From NCBI GenBank assembly GCA_029547705.1, contig JAKPOU010000061.1:100450-164449 (forward strand): DNA of 64,000 nucleotides. Reading direction: 5' to 3'. The translations under genes and the position numbers were made by a program. The notes beneath the pieces were generated by a model. That model searched no databases. It saw only the letters and a list, made by a program, of their open reading frames with translations, and was not told the origin of the DNA. Below are positions 20,267-29,276 of this stretch, one piece after another (position 1 is the stretch's first letter; each line of letters opens with the position of its first letter). This stretch comes from Bacteroidota bacterium. Lineage in GTDB: Bacteria > Bacteroidota > Bacteroidia > Bacteroidales > VadinHA17.

Positions 20267-21169
20267 TCAAATCTTCTCGGCAATGCGAAGTCTTGCACTC
20301 CGGACCCTGCTGTTCGCGGCAATCTCATCCTTATCCGGGGTAATTCCCCTTCTGGTCAGCACCCTGAAGGGAGCCGGCTCGGGATTGCCGTAAAAATCCT
20401 TCTTCCCGTAGCCTTCAAAATTGCCTGAACGCATGAAATTTTTTACCAGCCTGTCTTCCAGGGAATGATATGTTATAACCACAAGTCTTCCCTGGCTTTT
20501 AAGCATCTCCCGGGCCTGGAGAAGCATTTCCCTGAGATTCTCCATCTCGTGGTTGACTGCTATTCTCAAAGCCTGAAACACTTTCGCGTAAAACTTGTGC
20601 TTCTGCCCGGGCGGGGCCAGAAAGTCAAGCACATTAAGCAGATCTCCGGTCCGAACCAGGGCTTTCTCTTTCCTTGCCTTCACAATTTCCCTTGCTATAA
20701 TCCTCGAATTTTTCAGCTCCCCGTAATCAAAAAACATATCAGCCAGGTCAGCTTCATCCGATGTTCTGATAAGGTCAGCCGCCGTCCGGCTTCCTTCCCT
20801 GTTCATCCTCATATCAAGAGGCGCATCAAACCTGAAGGAAAATCCCCGTTCAGCCTCGTCAAACTGGTGAAAGGACACCCCCAGATCAGCAATCAGACCG
20901 TCTATGGCTTCTATCCCCAGGAACCTGAGATTGTTCCTCAGGAATCTGAAATTCTGGTTAAGGAATGTAAAGCGCCTGTCGGACGGAAGATTGGCAACGG
21001 CATCATCATCCTGGTCGAATGCAATGAGCCTCCCCTTGTCAAGCCGCCTGAGAATCTCCCTGGAATGCCCCCCGCCCCCGAAAGTGACATCCACATAAAT
21101 ACCGCCGGAACGGATATTAAGCCCTTCAATACTCTGTTCCGGCATTGCAGGTATATGATAGACCTTCAT
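20267..21169 (-). CDS. rsmH: 16S rRNA (cytosine1402-N4)-methyltransferase RsmH
   Basis: SAM-dependent methyltransferase (300 residues from ATG 21169) that modifies C1402 of 16S rRNA. Motif I is YVDVTFGGGGHSREIL, followed by IAFDQDDDA, and GLIADLGVSFHQFDEAERGFSF is the family's diagnostic block. The frame also opens with a GTG one codon earlier, but the ATG overlaps the mraZ stop as TGATG, a typical coupling arrangement. It is the second gene of the dcw operon. Confidence 0.97.
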   Translation of the reverse strand: MKVYHIPAMPEQSIEGLNIRSGGIYVDVTFGGGGHSREILRRLDKGRLIAFDQDDDAVANLPSDRRFTFLNQNFRFLRNNLRFLGIEAIDGLIADLGVSFHQFDEAERGFSFRFDAPLDMRMNREGSRTAADLIRTSDEADLADMFFDYGELKNSRIIAREIVKARKEKALVRTGDLLNVLDFLAPPGQKHKFYAKVFQALRIAVNHEMENLREMLLQAREMLKSQGRLVVITYHSLEDRLVKNFMRSGNFEGYGKKDFYGNPEPAPFRVLTRRGITPDKDEIAANSRVRSARLRIAEKI

Positions 21170-21630
21170 CACTCTTCATTACTGTTACCACCCAATATGT
21201 CCTCGGCAAGACTTGCAAGTTCCTCTCCGGAAATATCAGTCTTGTGATAATTCTCTGCAGCCCATATCTCTATTCTGCCTTCCTGACCTGCCAGGACAAC
21301 ATCCCTTCCGGCATCAATCAGATCAAGCAGGCGCCTCGGAACAAGGAAGCGGCTGTTGCTGTCAAGTTCGAGTTCAGCCATGCCCTTGAAAAAATTACGT
21401 AGGAAACTGCTGTGTGCCCGATTATAGGGATTGACTTTCTTCCTTATCTTTTCCAGCTGTTTGTTCCAGTCATCCAGCGAATAAAGTACAAGACAGTTGT
21501 CAAAAATATCCTTGCGGACAATAAAATGATCCCTGGCATCAGAAGGCATCTGCTTTTTAAACGCCGCAGGAAGTGTTATCCTCCCCTTGGCATCTACCTT
21601 ACAAAAATTTTCACCGATAAAGGTGGCCAT
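21169..21630 (-). CDS. mraZ: Transcriptional regulator MraZ
   Basis: A 153-residue double-AbrB/SpoVT-fold protein, first gene of the dcw operon. Both repeats show the DAKGRI.LPA and DSNSRFLVPRRL motifs. In E. coli MraZ represses its own operon by binding direct TGGGN repeats spaced by 5 bases. Such repeats lie 45-69 bases upstream of this start codon (see the operator entry), so the same autoregulation is likely here. The C-terminal tail (ISGEELASLAEDIL) is a little longer than in E. coli. Confidence 0.97.
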   Translation of the reverse strand: MATFIGENFCKVDAKGRITLPAAFKKQMPSDARDHFIVRKDIFDNCLVLYSLDDWNKQLEKIRKKVNPYNRAHSSFLRNFFKGMAELELDSNSRFLVPRRLLDLIDAGRDVVLAGQEGRIEIWAAENYHKTDISGEELASLAEDILGGNSNEE

Positions 21631-21674
21631 GACTTACTATAATCTCAATCCGGATGCTAAAATAAAGAAAATTT

Positions 21675-21699
21675 CTCCACTTTGTCCCACTTTGTCCCA
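21675..21699 (-). promoter_or_regulatory. MraZ operator: TGGGA direct repeats
   Basis: Read on the minus strand, the sequence is TGGGA-CAAAG-TGGGA-CAAAG-TGGAG: two perfect and one imperfect TGGGN box, each separated by the same 5-base spacer. This spacing and sequence are those described for MraZ binding upstream of the E. coli dcw operon. The array lies 45 bases before the mraZ ATG, and a TATTTTAG sequence resembling the Bacteroidota -7 element follows it. Binding itself is inferred. Confidence 0.7.
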
Positions 21700-21854
21700 C
21701 TTTTTTAACGGGCTTTGTTGATAACTTTTCCCAAAACGGTTGATTGCGGCCGCAAATGAGGCTCTCTTTAATCACAAAAAGTTATTGACAACACGGGCTC
21801 TCAGCTGTAAAAAATTGTATTTTTACATGATCACTACCCGGAATCACTATCACT

Positions 21855-22715
21855 ATGAACGAATCAAATGAAACAGGGCCTGTCCTGCAGATAGACGTGA
21901 AAAAGGTTCTGGCATCGAAAAATCCTTCACTGGCAAGAATCCTGCCTTCCTTTCTGATCAGATACCTTAAAAATATCATTCACCAGGATGAGATTAACAG
22001 TTTCCTCCTCAGGTACGGTCATCTCAGGGATGCAGAATTCGTATCGGCCATACTTGAAAGCATGGGCACGGGATACAGGGTTTACGGCCATGAAAACATT
22101 CCCCGCTCAGGCAGATATATATTTGTTTCCAATCATCCCCTGGGAGGGCTTGACGGACTCGTTTTCATGAATGAGCTTTCGAAATACTACAGCGGCATAA
22201 AATTTCCCGTAAATGATCTTCTGCTTAATCTTACAAATCTTTCCGGCATTTTCCTGCCGGTCAACAAGCATGGCACACAGGCCAGGGATGCGATAAAAAA
22301 GCTTGAGGAGGCCTATGCATCCGACTCTCAGATGCTGTATTTTCCTGCAGGACTATGTTCCAGGAAGAAGCACGGAAAAATAACAGATCTTAAATGGCAT
22401 AAAAGTTTTATTTCAAAAGCAATACAGCATAAAAGAGATATTGTTCCGGCATTTTTCTCCGGCAGGAACTCGGATTTTTTCTACAACCTTGCCAATATCA
22501 GGACATTCCTGGGCATCAGGGCAAATATTGAAATGCTATATCTTCCTGATGAGATGTTCAGACAGAAGGGCAGGGATCTGGCACTTGTTTTCGGCAGGAC
22601 GATCCCATGGCAGACATTTGATGCTTCAAAAACCCAGGAAGAATGGGCCGGATGGGTAAAATCAAAGTCATATGAGCTGAAATCAATGATTTCCGGAGAG
22701 AAACCGGATAAATAA
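21855..22715 (+). CDS. PlsC-like acyltransferase, GlsA-like (amino-acid lipid O-acylation)
   Basis: A 286-residue acyltransferase of the PlsC superfamily with the active-site block FVSNHPLGGLDGLVFM (His and Asp of the HXnD motif; here five residues between them rather than four), and FFSGRNSDFFYNLANIR downstream. It is followed after 51 bases by an OlsB-like GNAT protein. In Bacteroides thetaiotaomicron such a pair (GlsB then GlsA) makes acylated glycine lipids; GlsA adds the second acyl chain to the hydroxyl of the first. The assignment to glycine lipids is by analogy; ornithine or serine-glycine lipids are alternatives. Confidence 0.75.
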   Translation: MNESNETGPVLQIDVKKVLASKNPSLARILPSFLIRYLKNIIHQDEINSFLLRYGHLRDAEFVSAILESMGTGYRVYGHENIPRSGRYIFVSNHPLGGLDGLVFMNELSKYYSGIKFPVNDLLLNLTNLSGIFLPVNKHGTQARDAIKKLEEAYASDSQMLYFPAGLCSRKKHGKITDLKWHKSFISKAIQHKRDIVPAFFSGRNSDFFYNLANIRTFLGIRANIEMLYLPDEMFRQKGRDLALVFGRTIPWQTFDASKTQEEWAGWVKSKSYELKSMISGEKPDK

Positions 22716-22766
22716 TTTCTAAATTGCACCCTTTTTACACCCTATCCCGAATCAATACAACACAAA

Positions 22767-23729
22767 ATGGAAGCAATTGTTGAAAGACAGCCACTGGATC
22801 AGATAATTGCAGAACTTACAAAGGAAAGGTTCCTCCGGAAAACCAATAATGCAAATAATGAGGTTTACATTTTTGACTATAATGAATCACCCGTTTTGAT
22901 GCACGAAGTGGGCCGGGTCAGGGAACTCACCTTCCGCCATGCGGGGGGCGGCACAGGCAATTCAATCGATATTGACAAATACGATACGGCAGCGGAGGAT
23001 CCCCAGAAACAGCTTATTGTATGGGATCCGGAACACAGGAAAGTAATCGGGGGCTACAGGTTTTATTTTCCTCCCAAAGGCTGTGTGAAATGTGATATTA
23101 CAAAACTCGCCTCATCAGAATATTTTAACTTTTCCAGGAAATTCCTTACAAGGTTCTATCCCTATGTTATGGAACTCGGACGATCATTCGTCCATCCCGA
23201 GTATCAGTCAGCGGCAAGGGGAAGAAAAAGCCTGTTTGCACTGGATAACCTGTGGGACGGCCTGGGTGCACTGATAATTGAGAACAATCATATTAAATAT
23301 CTCTTCGGAAAGGTGACAATGTATCCCCACTTTAATCAGAATGCAAGGAATATGATTCTATACTTCCTGAAAAAGCATTTCAGGGATCCCGACAGGCTTG
23401 TGACCCCGATTATGCCGGCAGAGATAGATATTGACATGGAAAAGATGAAGAAACTGTTCACCCGCCGGCGGTACAGGGATGACTACAAGATACTTTCAGC
23501 CGAAGTAAGGAAACTGGGGGAAACCATTCCCCCGCTCATAAATGCCTACATGAACCTGTCTCCCACAATGCGGACATTCGGCACATTCATCAACCATTCC
23601 TTCGGGGAAGTTGAGGAAACAGGCATAATGATAACCCTCAGGGATATTTACGTTGAGAAAATAAACAGACACCTGGCTTCCTATAAGAAGGACTTTATGA
23701 TTACATGGTTTTCGCCTGACTCCCAGTAG
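22767..23729 (+). CDS. OlsB/GlsB-like GNAT N-acyltransferase
   Basis: A 320-residue acetyltransferase-fold protein of the hemolysin/OlsB-type GNAT family (Acetyltransf_5). Typical stretches are RVRELTFRHAGGGTG, IGGYRFYF and ELGRSFVHPEYQ, the last forming the acyl-donor site. In Bacteroides the homologue GlsB transfers a 3-hydroxy fatty acid to the amino group of glycine, the first step of glycine-lipid synthesis; the upstream PlsC-like gene would do the second. The two genes are probably one operon. It converges with the SPOR-domain gene. Confidence 0.78.
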   Translation: MEAIVERQPLDQIIAELTKERFLRKTNNANNEVYIFDYNESPVLMHEVGRVRELTFRHAGGGTGNSIDIDKYDTAAEDPQKQLIVWDPEHRKVIGGYRFYFPPKGCVKCDITKLASSEYFNFSRKFLTRFYPYVMELGRSFVHPEYQSAARGRKSLFALDNLWDGLGALIIENNHIKYLFGKVTMYPHFNQNARNMILYFLKKHFRDPDRLVTPIMPAEIDIDMEKMKKLFTRRRYRDDYKILSAEVRKLGETIPPLINAYMNLSPTMRTFGTFINHSFGEVEETGIMITLRDIYVEKINRHLASYKKDFMITWFSPDSQ

Positions 23730-23758
23730 TTTTCTGCTGTTTTCGTTTCATGTTACCC

Positions 23759-24262
23759 TCACTGCCTGCTCAGGCCCGGGTAATTGATAACTGCCGGAAC
23801 ATGGTAGGCATTCGGAAACACCCGCCTTATTGCAATCAGATCCTTGTATAATTCGGTTTTTGTCCTGTAATCACCCACCCTCACCATGAAATAACCCGGC
23901 TCCTGATACTGAACATAGGAAACAATATCGGGGAATTTGTTGATGAATTCAGCTCTGGCCCGTGCCGACTCTTCCCTGGCATTTCTCACCGAACTGTAAT
24001 AAATCTGTATTCTGAAACCCTGGATCCCGGGTGAGCCCTCCATGGTTTTCAGCTTGCTGTTTGCCATAATCGACCTGCTGATAAGCGTATCTATCCCCCT
24101 GTCCTGAACAATGGTAAGCCTTCCGGAATTTTTTTCATCGGATCGCTTCATGAGGTCTATGGTCCGGATAAAGCCCTGGGCCATGGTGCCGGCTGCTGAA
24201 AACGAAAAGAGCATTAGAAATATCAAGGCCTTTCTTGCCATCCGCTTCAATTTTTTGGACAA
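23759..24262 (-). CDS. SPOR-domain secreted protein
   Basis: A 167-residue exported protein: signal peptide (about 8-28, ending GTMAQ), a short linker, and a C-terminal SPOR-like domain (about 82-160) with GFRIQIYYSSVRNAREESARARAEF and YFMVRVGDYRTKTEL. SPOR domains bind denuded glycan strands of septal peptidoglycan. No catalytic domain is attached, as in many small Bacteroidota SPOR proteins. It lies 23 bases downstream of yebC on the same strand. Confidence 0.82.
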   Translation of the reverse strand: MSKKLKRMARKALIFLMLFSFSAAGTMAQGFIRTIDLMKRSDEKNSGRLTIVQDRGIDTLISRSIMANSKLKTMEGSPGIQGFRIQIYYSSVRNAREESARARAEFINKFPDIVSYVQYQEPGYFMVRVGDYRTKTELYKDLIAIRRVFPNAYHVPAVINYPGLSRQ

Positions 24263-24285
24263 ATGTACAATATTAGTGCTGATTT

Positions 24286-25029
24286 TTATTCCAGTGCCTC
24301 CGCAAGTTCGTCAGTCATTTCCAGATTATGATACACATTCTGGACATCATCATCATCTTCAAGGGTCTCAATGAATTTCAGCACTTTCTTCGCCGTTTCA
24401 ACATCCAGCGTTTTCGTATCATTCGGGATTCTTTTCAATCCGGCTTCAATAGCCTCTATTTCCATTTCTCCCAGTTTTTTGCTGACATTTCCGAAATCTT
24501 CCTTGGCACAGGTGATTGTTATGGTTTCTTCTTCAATCTCAAATTCTTCCGAACCGGCATCTATCATTTCCAGTTCCAGTTCCTCAAGGGACAGGCCTTC
24601 ATTGCGGATGGTAAAAATACCCTTCGTGTCAAAAAGATAGCTGAGCGACCCGTTTGTACCCAGACTGCCGCCGTACTTGTTGAACACCGACCTGACCGAT
24701 GCCACCGTCCTGTTGTTGTTATCGGTGAGGCATTCGACAAATACGGCAATACCATTCGGTGCATAGCCCTCAAAAGTAGTTTCCGCATAATGCTCGGCAT
24801 CAGAACCAACAGCTTTCTTTATGGCTCTTTCAATATTGTCCTTCGGCATATTGACACCCTTGGCATTCTGTATCGCCAGTCTCAGCCTGGAATTTGAATC
24901 AGGATCACCGCCGCCATCCCTTGCAGCAATAATTATTTCCTTGATGATCTTGGTAAAAACCTTTCCTCTCCGGGCATCTGCTGCCCCTTTCTTTCTTTTA
25001 ATTGTTGACCATTTACTGTGACCTGACAT
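24286..25029 (-). CDS. yebC: YebC/PmpR family protein
   Basis: A 247-residue YebC-family protein, starting with the hallmark MSGHSKWSTIKRKKGAADARRGK and containing PKDNIERAIKKA and YAPNGIAVFVECLTDN. Family members have been described as transcription regulators and, more recently, as factors helping ribosomes through difficult peptides. The C terminus is acidic (ETLEDDDDVQNVYHN). Length is normal. The gene is divergent from miaB, with 162 bases between. Confidence 0.95.
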   Translation of the reverse strand: MSGHSKWSTIKRKKGAADARRGKVFTKIIKEIIIAARDGGGDPDSNSRLRLAIQNAKGVNMPKDNIERAIKKAVGSDAEHYAETTFEGYAPNGIAVFVECLTDNNNRTVASVRSVFNKYGGSLGTNGSLSYLFDTKGIFTIRNEGLSLEELELEMIDAGSEEFEIEEETITITCAKEDFGNVSKKLGEMEIEAIEAGLKRIPNDTKTLDVETAKKVLKFIETLEDDDDVQNVYHNLEMTDELAEALE

Positions 25030-25096
25030 ACAATAGGTTTTATGATTTTAGCGTATACAAAATTAATTAAATCTTTAATACTTCATCCAGGTTATG

Positions 25097-25191
25097 TACT
25101 TTTGTAGTCCGAAAAAAAGCGGCTCCCGGCAGGGGAATATTCCGCGACGCTCCGGCGGTAAGCCCGGGGTGCCGGATAAAAACAGTACAAT
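25097..25191 (+). promoter_or_regulatory. miaB promoter and structured GC-rich leader
   Basis: TACTTTTG at 25097-25104 matches the Bacteroidota -7 element TAnnTTTG; no clear -33 element is visible. Transcription would begin near 25110, giving a leader of about 80 bases. The leader is much richer in GC than its surroundings and can fold: CCGGCA (25126-25131) pairs with TGCCGG (25170-25175), enclosing GGAATATTCC and a CCGG/CCGG hairpin. I do not recognise a known riboswitch or leader class. Confidence 0.4.
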
Positions 25192-26511
25192 ATGGAAAAA
25201 AAACTATATATAGAAACCTATGGCTGCCAGATGAACATTGCCGACAGCGATGTCATTGCTTCAGTTCTTTCCGGAACAGGGCACCGGCTCGTCAAGGATC
25301 CGGGCGAAGCAGGACTGATACTTATCAATACCTGTTCTGTCAGGGAGAATGCCGAACAGCGTGTCCTGAACAGGCTGAAGCAGCTCAGGCATCTTAAAAA
25401 GAAGAATCCCGGGCTGATTGTGGGTCTGGCGGGGTGCATGGCGGAACGCCTCAGGGAAAAGCTGTTTGATACTGAGGATCTCATTGATATTGTCGCCGGT
25501 CCCGACAGCTACCGTGATCTTCCCTCACTTGTAGCAGAGGCGGCTTCTGGCAAAAAAGCCATGAATGTACAGCTTTCACGCTGCGAAACTTATTCCGACA
25601 TATTGCCTCATTCAGGCCATGACGGCATTTCGGCATTCATATCCATAACCAGGGGATGCAACAATATGTGTTCATACTGCATTGTCCCCTATGTAAGAGG
25701 GGCGGAACGCAGCAGGAACCCTGAATCAATACTCGGGGAGGCAAGGATGCATTTTGAATCAGGCTTCAGGGAAGTCACACTGCTCGGGCAGAATGTGGAT
25801 TCCTACAAATGGGTCTCAGGCAATGAAACCATTGAATTTCATGCCCTGATTGCCGCAGTGGCCGGCATTGATCCCCGGCTCAGGGTAAGATTCACAACTT
25901 CACACCCGAAAGACCTCTCCGAAGAGCTGCTGAAAACCATGGCGGAACAAAACAACATCTGCAAACACATACACCTGCCCGTTCAGAGCGGAAGCAGCCG
26001 GATACTCAGACTGATGAACCGTGAATACACCCGTGAGGACTACATGTCACGGATAGAGGCCATAAGGAGGATTATACCGGAATGTTCTGTTTCAACAGAT
26101 ATCATTTCAGGATTCTGTACAGAAACAGACGAGGATCACCGTGAAACCCTTTCCCTGATGGAATGGGCGGGATTCGACTTTGCATTCATGTTCCGATACA
26201 GTGAAAGACCGGGAACAAGGGCCGCGAGAAAGCTCAGGGACGATGTTCCCGAAGAGGTAAAAACAAAAAGGCTGAACGAAATAATCTCTTTGCAAAATTC
26301 CCTGTCCCTGAGGTCAAAGAAAAATGATCTGGGTAAAATCCATGAAGTGCTTGTTGAGGGCTATTCGAAAAGATCGAAGGAGGATCTCACGGGGAGAACC
26401 TCGCAAAACAAGGTTGTGGTATTTCCCGGCGACTACAGGAAAAGAGGGGATTATGTAAATGTCCTCATTGAAAAATACACCTCGGCAACCCTTAAGGGCA
26501 GGATCATTTAA
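25192..26511 (+). CDS. miaB: tRNA-2-methylthio-N6-dimethylallyladenosine synthase MiaB
   Basis: Radical-SAM methylthiotransferase (439 residues) acting on i6A37 of tRNAs. The N-terminal domain has the three cysteines of the auxiliary [4Fe-4S] cluster (Cys12, 48, 82), the radical-SAM core has CNNMCSYC (Cys156, 160, 163), and a TRAM RNA-binding domain ends the protein (about 375-438). Together with tadA and aspS nearby it forms a loose tRNA-related neighbourhood. All key residues are present. Confidence 0.97.
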   Translation: MEKKLYIETYGCQMNIADSDVIASVLSGTGHRLVKDPGEAGLILINTCSVRENAEQRVLNRLKQLRHLKKKNPGLIVGLAGCMAERLREKLFDTEDLIDIVAGPDSYRDLPSLVAEAASGKKAMNVQLSRCETYSDILPHSGHDGISAFISITRGCNNMCSYCIVPYVRGAERSRNPESILGEARMHFESGFREVTLLGQNVDSYKWVSGNETIEFHALIAAVAGIDPRLRVRFTTSHPKDLSEELLKTMAEQNNICKHIHLPVQSGSSRILRLMNREYTREDYMSRIEAIRRIIPECSVSTDIISGFCTETDEDHRETLSLMEWAGFDFAFMFRYSERPGTRAARKLRDDVPEEVKTKRLNEIISLQNSLSLRSKKNDLGKIHEVLVEGYSKRSKEDLTGRTSQNKVVVFPGDYRKRGDYVNVLIEKYTSATLKGRII

Positions 26512-26648
26512 GGAGGCATTTTGAGGATATGTAATGATTTTGAATTAACTTGCAGTAATTACCCGTCACCGGATTCGCCTGCATAATTAGGCAAGAAATG
26601 CGGCTGCCGGCAAGGGTAAATAAATCAGAAATATGTAATATACCACAC

Positions 26649-27386
26649 ATGAAGACATTAATAAACAGGGTTACGGCCTGCAGGCTGATATTGACCGCTT
26701 TGTTGTCAATGTTCATCATACAGGGTCTGGCCGGACAAAAAAAAGCTAAAAAATTCTTTGTCAGCGGTGTTGTTACCGATGCCAGGGGAATTCCTGCCGA
26801 AGGTGCAATAATATTTGTTGACAATAAGTCCACTGACAGGGTAAGCGACAAAAACGGATTTTTCCGGGTTAAGGTAAAGCCTGATGCAGGGATTATATCG
26901 GCCTTGCATACCATGGCCGGTCTGGGTGAGGCAGTGATTGACGGTGAGAATGTTCTCTCAATAAAGCTTAACGGCGCCGTAGGATTTCCTCTGCCGGAGA
27001 CTCAGACGCGTTCCGATGAGCAGATAGATATCGGCTATGGAACGGTGGACAGGAAAAAGCTTATCACACCCGTCACGAGTGTAAATGACGTGAGTTCCAA
27101 ATATGCTTCCTACAACAATATCTATGATGTATTAAAGGGTACTGTGCCCGGCGTTCAGGTCAAGGACAGAAAGATAATCATCGGCGGACCTTCTTCCTTC
27201 AATCTGAGTACCGAGCCACTGTTCATAGTTGACGGGATGGAGGTTCCTTCAATTGATGAAATACAGCCTGTAATGGTGGAATCCATAGAGGTGCTGAAGG
27301 GCCCGTCCGCATCAATATACGGGGTAAAGGGAGCCAACGGAGTTATTCTGATCAGACTGATAGGTACAAAAAAACCAGGGAAATAG
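26649..27386 (+). CDS. Barrel-less TonB plug-domain protein with carboxypeptidase-regulatory-like domain
   Basis: Exported protein of 245 residues from ATG 26649 (signal MKTLINRVTACRLILTALLS); an ATG 17 codons upstream is open but would displace the signal. After the signal comes a carboxypeptidase-D-regulatory-like beta-sandwich (about 35-105, VSGVVTDARGIPAEGAIIFV), then a TonB-receptor plug-like domain (about 130-240: YDVLKGTVPGVQV, LFIVDGMEV, SIEVLKGPSASIYGVKGANGVILI). There is no beta-barrel: the gene stops where a SusC-type barrel would begin, and the next 2 bases lead into aspS on the other strand. I see no barrel remnant downstream, so it looks like a deliberate short protein rather than a fresh truncation. 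Confidence 0.8.
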   Translation: MKTLINRVTACRLILTALLSMFIIQGLAGQKKAKKFFVSGVVTDARGIPAEGAIIFVDNKSTDRVSDKNGFFRVKVKPDAGIISALHTMAGLGEAVIDGENVLSIKLNGAVGFPLPETQTRSDEQIDIGYGTVDRKKLITPVTSVNDVSSKYASYNNIYDVLKGTVPGVQVKDRKIIIGGPSSFNLSTEPLFIVDGMEVPSIDEIQPVMVESIEVLKGPSASIYGVKGANGVILIRLIGTKKPGK

Positions 27387-27388
27387 CC

Positions 27389-29161
27389 TTATTCCTGCCC
27401 CTGTTTCCGCCCGGAGGGTTTCAGCATCAGTTCCTGAAGCTGTTTTTCCGACACGGGAGCCGGTGTGTCAAGCATCACATCCCTTCCCGAATTATTCTTC
27501 GGAAAAGCAATGAAATCACGGATTGAGTCCTGTCCGCCGAACAGGGCAACCAGCCTGTCAAACCCGAATGCTATTCCGCCGTGAGGCGGAGCACCGTAAC
27601 GGAAAGCATTCATAATGAAACCAAACTGCTCTGCCGCTTCTTTTTCCGTAAAACCAAGTGTTTTAAACATCAGTTTCTGAAGGGAGGCATCATGTATTCT
27701 CACAGATCCACCGCCAGTCTCAATCCCGTTTATAACCAGGTCATATGCATCGGCCCTTACCGCCCCCGGATCCGTTTCCATCAGCTGAATATCCCCGGGT
27801 CTGGGAGAAGTGAAGGGATGATGCATTGCATAAAAACGCGTTTCCTCCTCATTCCATTCAAATAATGGAAAATCAACAACCCACAGTGGTTTGTATTCAT
27901 CTCTCTTCCTCAGATTCAGCCTGTTCCCCATTTCAAGCCTGAGTCCGGACAATGCCGGAAGTATCTTTTCCCGGTCACCGAAAAGCACCAATACCAGATC
28001 TCCCCTGCCTGATTGCAGTTTCTCCACCCATAACATGAGATCTTCAGCGGAATAGAACTTGTCAACGGATGACCTGAGTGTGCCGTCCGCTTCGTATTTC
28101 AGCCATACCATTCCCTTTGCCCCGCTTTGCTGCCTTGTTACGAATCCCGTCAGTTCATCCAGCTGTTTCCTGGAAAAGCCGGAACATCCGGGAACACTTA
28201 TAGCACCAATATATCCGGAATTATCAAATAGTGAAAAACCGCGTCCCTTCACTATTCCGGTCAGATCTCTGATTTCCATTCCGAAACGCAGATCAGGCTT
28301 GTCGGTGCCATATGACTCCATTGCCTCATCATATGTGAGCCTTATGAAGGGTTCACTGAATTCAATACCCTTCACGCTTTTGAACAGATGACGTACAAGT
28401 CCCTCAAAAGTATCCAGGATATCATCCCTGGTCACAAATGACATTTCACAGTCTATCTGGGTGAATTCCGGCTGACGGTCGGCTCTCAGGTCCTCATCCC
28501 GGAAACAGCGGACAATCTGGAAATAACGGTCAAATCCTGAAACCATCAGCAGCTGCTTCAGAGTCTGGGGCGACTGGGGAAGTGCATAGAAACTGCCCGG
28601 CTGCAAACGGCTCGGAACAATGAAATCACGGGCCCCCTCAGGAGTCGATTTGATGAGAAAGGGTGTTTCAATTTCAATAAACCCTGCTGAGTCCATATAG
28701 TTACGCACCTCTCTTGCCATCCTGTGTCGCAGTATCATATTATCGCGGACGGAAGGCCTGCGGAGATCCAGATAACGGTACTTCATCCTCAGTTCATCCC
28801 CTCCATCGGTATCCTCTTCAATTGTGAACGGAGGAAGTTCACTCGGATTCAGCACAACAAACCGGGCAGCCTCAATCTCTATCTCCCCGGTAGGTATCCT
28901 CAGGTTTTTATTGCTCCTTTCCCGGACATTTCCCGTAACCTGAATCACAAATTCCCTCCCGAGCTTCCTGGCCTGCTCACATAAGCCGGGATTGGTCTCC
29001 ATGTTGAAAACAAGCTGGGTTATCCCATAACGGTCGCGGAGATCAATAAATGTCATTCCGCCAAGATCCCTCGAAGTCTGGATCCATCCGCACAAAGTAA
29101 CCTCTTTCCCGGCATCCCCGGTCCGGAGCTCTCCGCATGTGTGTGTCCGGTACATATTCAC
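27389..29161 (-). CDS. aspS: Aspartate--tRNA ligase
   Basis: Bacterial-type class II AspRS of 590 residues. It has the N-terminal OB-fold anticodon domain (1-110), the catalytic core with [20 protein letters not shown] (motif 1 region), [18 protein letters not shown] (motif 2) and [15 protein letters not shown] (motif 3), and the GAD insertion domain in the middle that separates bacterial from archaeal enzymes. It charges tRNA-Asp; whether it also charges tRNA-Asn cannot be told here. It converges with the plug-domain gene, with stop codons 2 bases apart. Confidence 0.98.
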   Translation of the reverse strand: MNMYRTHTCGELRTGDAGKEVTLCGWIQTSRDLGGMTFIDLRDRYGITQLVFNMETNPGLCEQARKLGREFVIQVTGNVRERSNKNLRIPTGEIEIEAARFVVLNPSELPPFTIEEDTDGGDELRMKYRYLDLRRPSVRDNMILRHRMAREVRNYMDSAGFIEIETPFLIKSTPEGARDFIVPSRLQPGSFYALPQSPQTLKQLLMVSGFDRYFQIVRCFRDEDLRADRQPEFTQIDCEMSFVTRDDILDTFEGLVRHLFKSVKGIEFSEPFIRLTYDEAMESYGTDKPDLRFGMEIRDLTGIVKGRGFSLFDNSGYIGAISVPGCSGFSRKQLDELTGFVTRQQSGAKGMVWLKYEADGTLRSSVDKFYSAEDLMLWVEKLQSGRGDLVLVLFGDREKILPALSGLRLEMGNRLNLRKRDEYKPLWVVDFPLFEWNEEETRFYAMHHPFTSPRPGDIQLMETDPGAVRADAYDLVINGIETGGGSVRIHDASLQKLMFKTLGFTEKEAAEQFGFIMNAFRYGAPPHGGIAFGFDRLVALFGGQDSIRDFIAFPKNNSGRDVMLDTPAPVSEKQLQELMLKPSGRKQGQE

Positions 29162-29276
29162 CCCTTTTAAAAAATCTCAGCAAAAATAAGAAAATTTGAG
29201 CATTGACTGAATTTTGATAATTTTATTGATTATATCAGATATACCGGAATTGTCAGACTTTGGGATTATAGGACAA

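Noticed and set aside
21710..21790. Replication origin with DnaA boxes (TTATCAACA, TTATTGACA)
   Set aside because: Each has a mismatch to TTATNCACA, there are only two, and no dnaA or dnaN gene is nearby.
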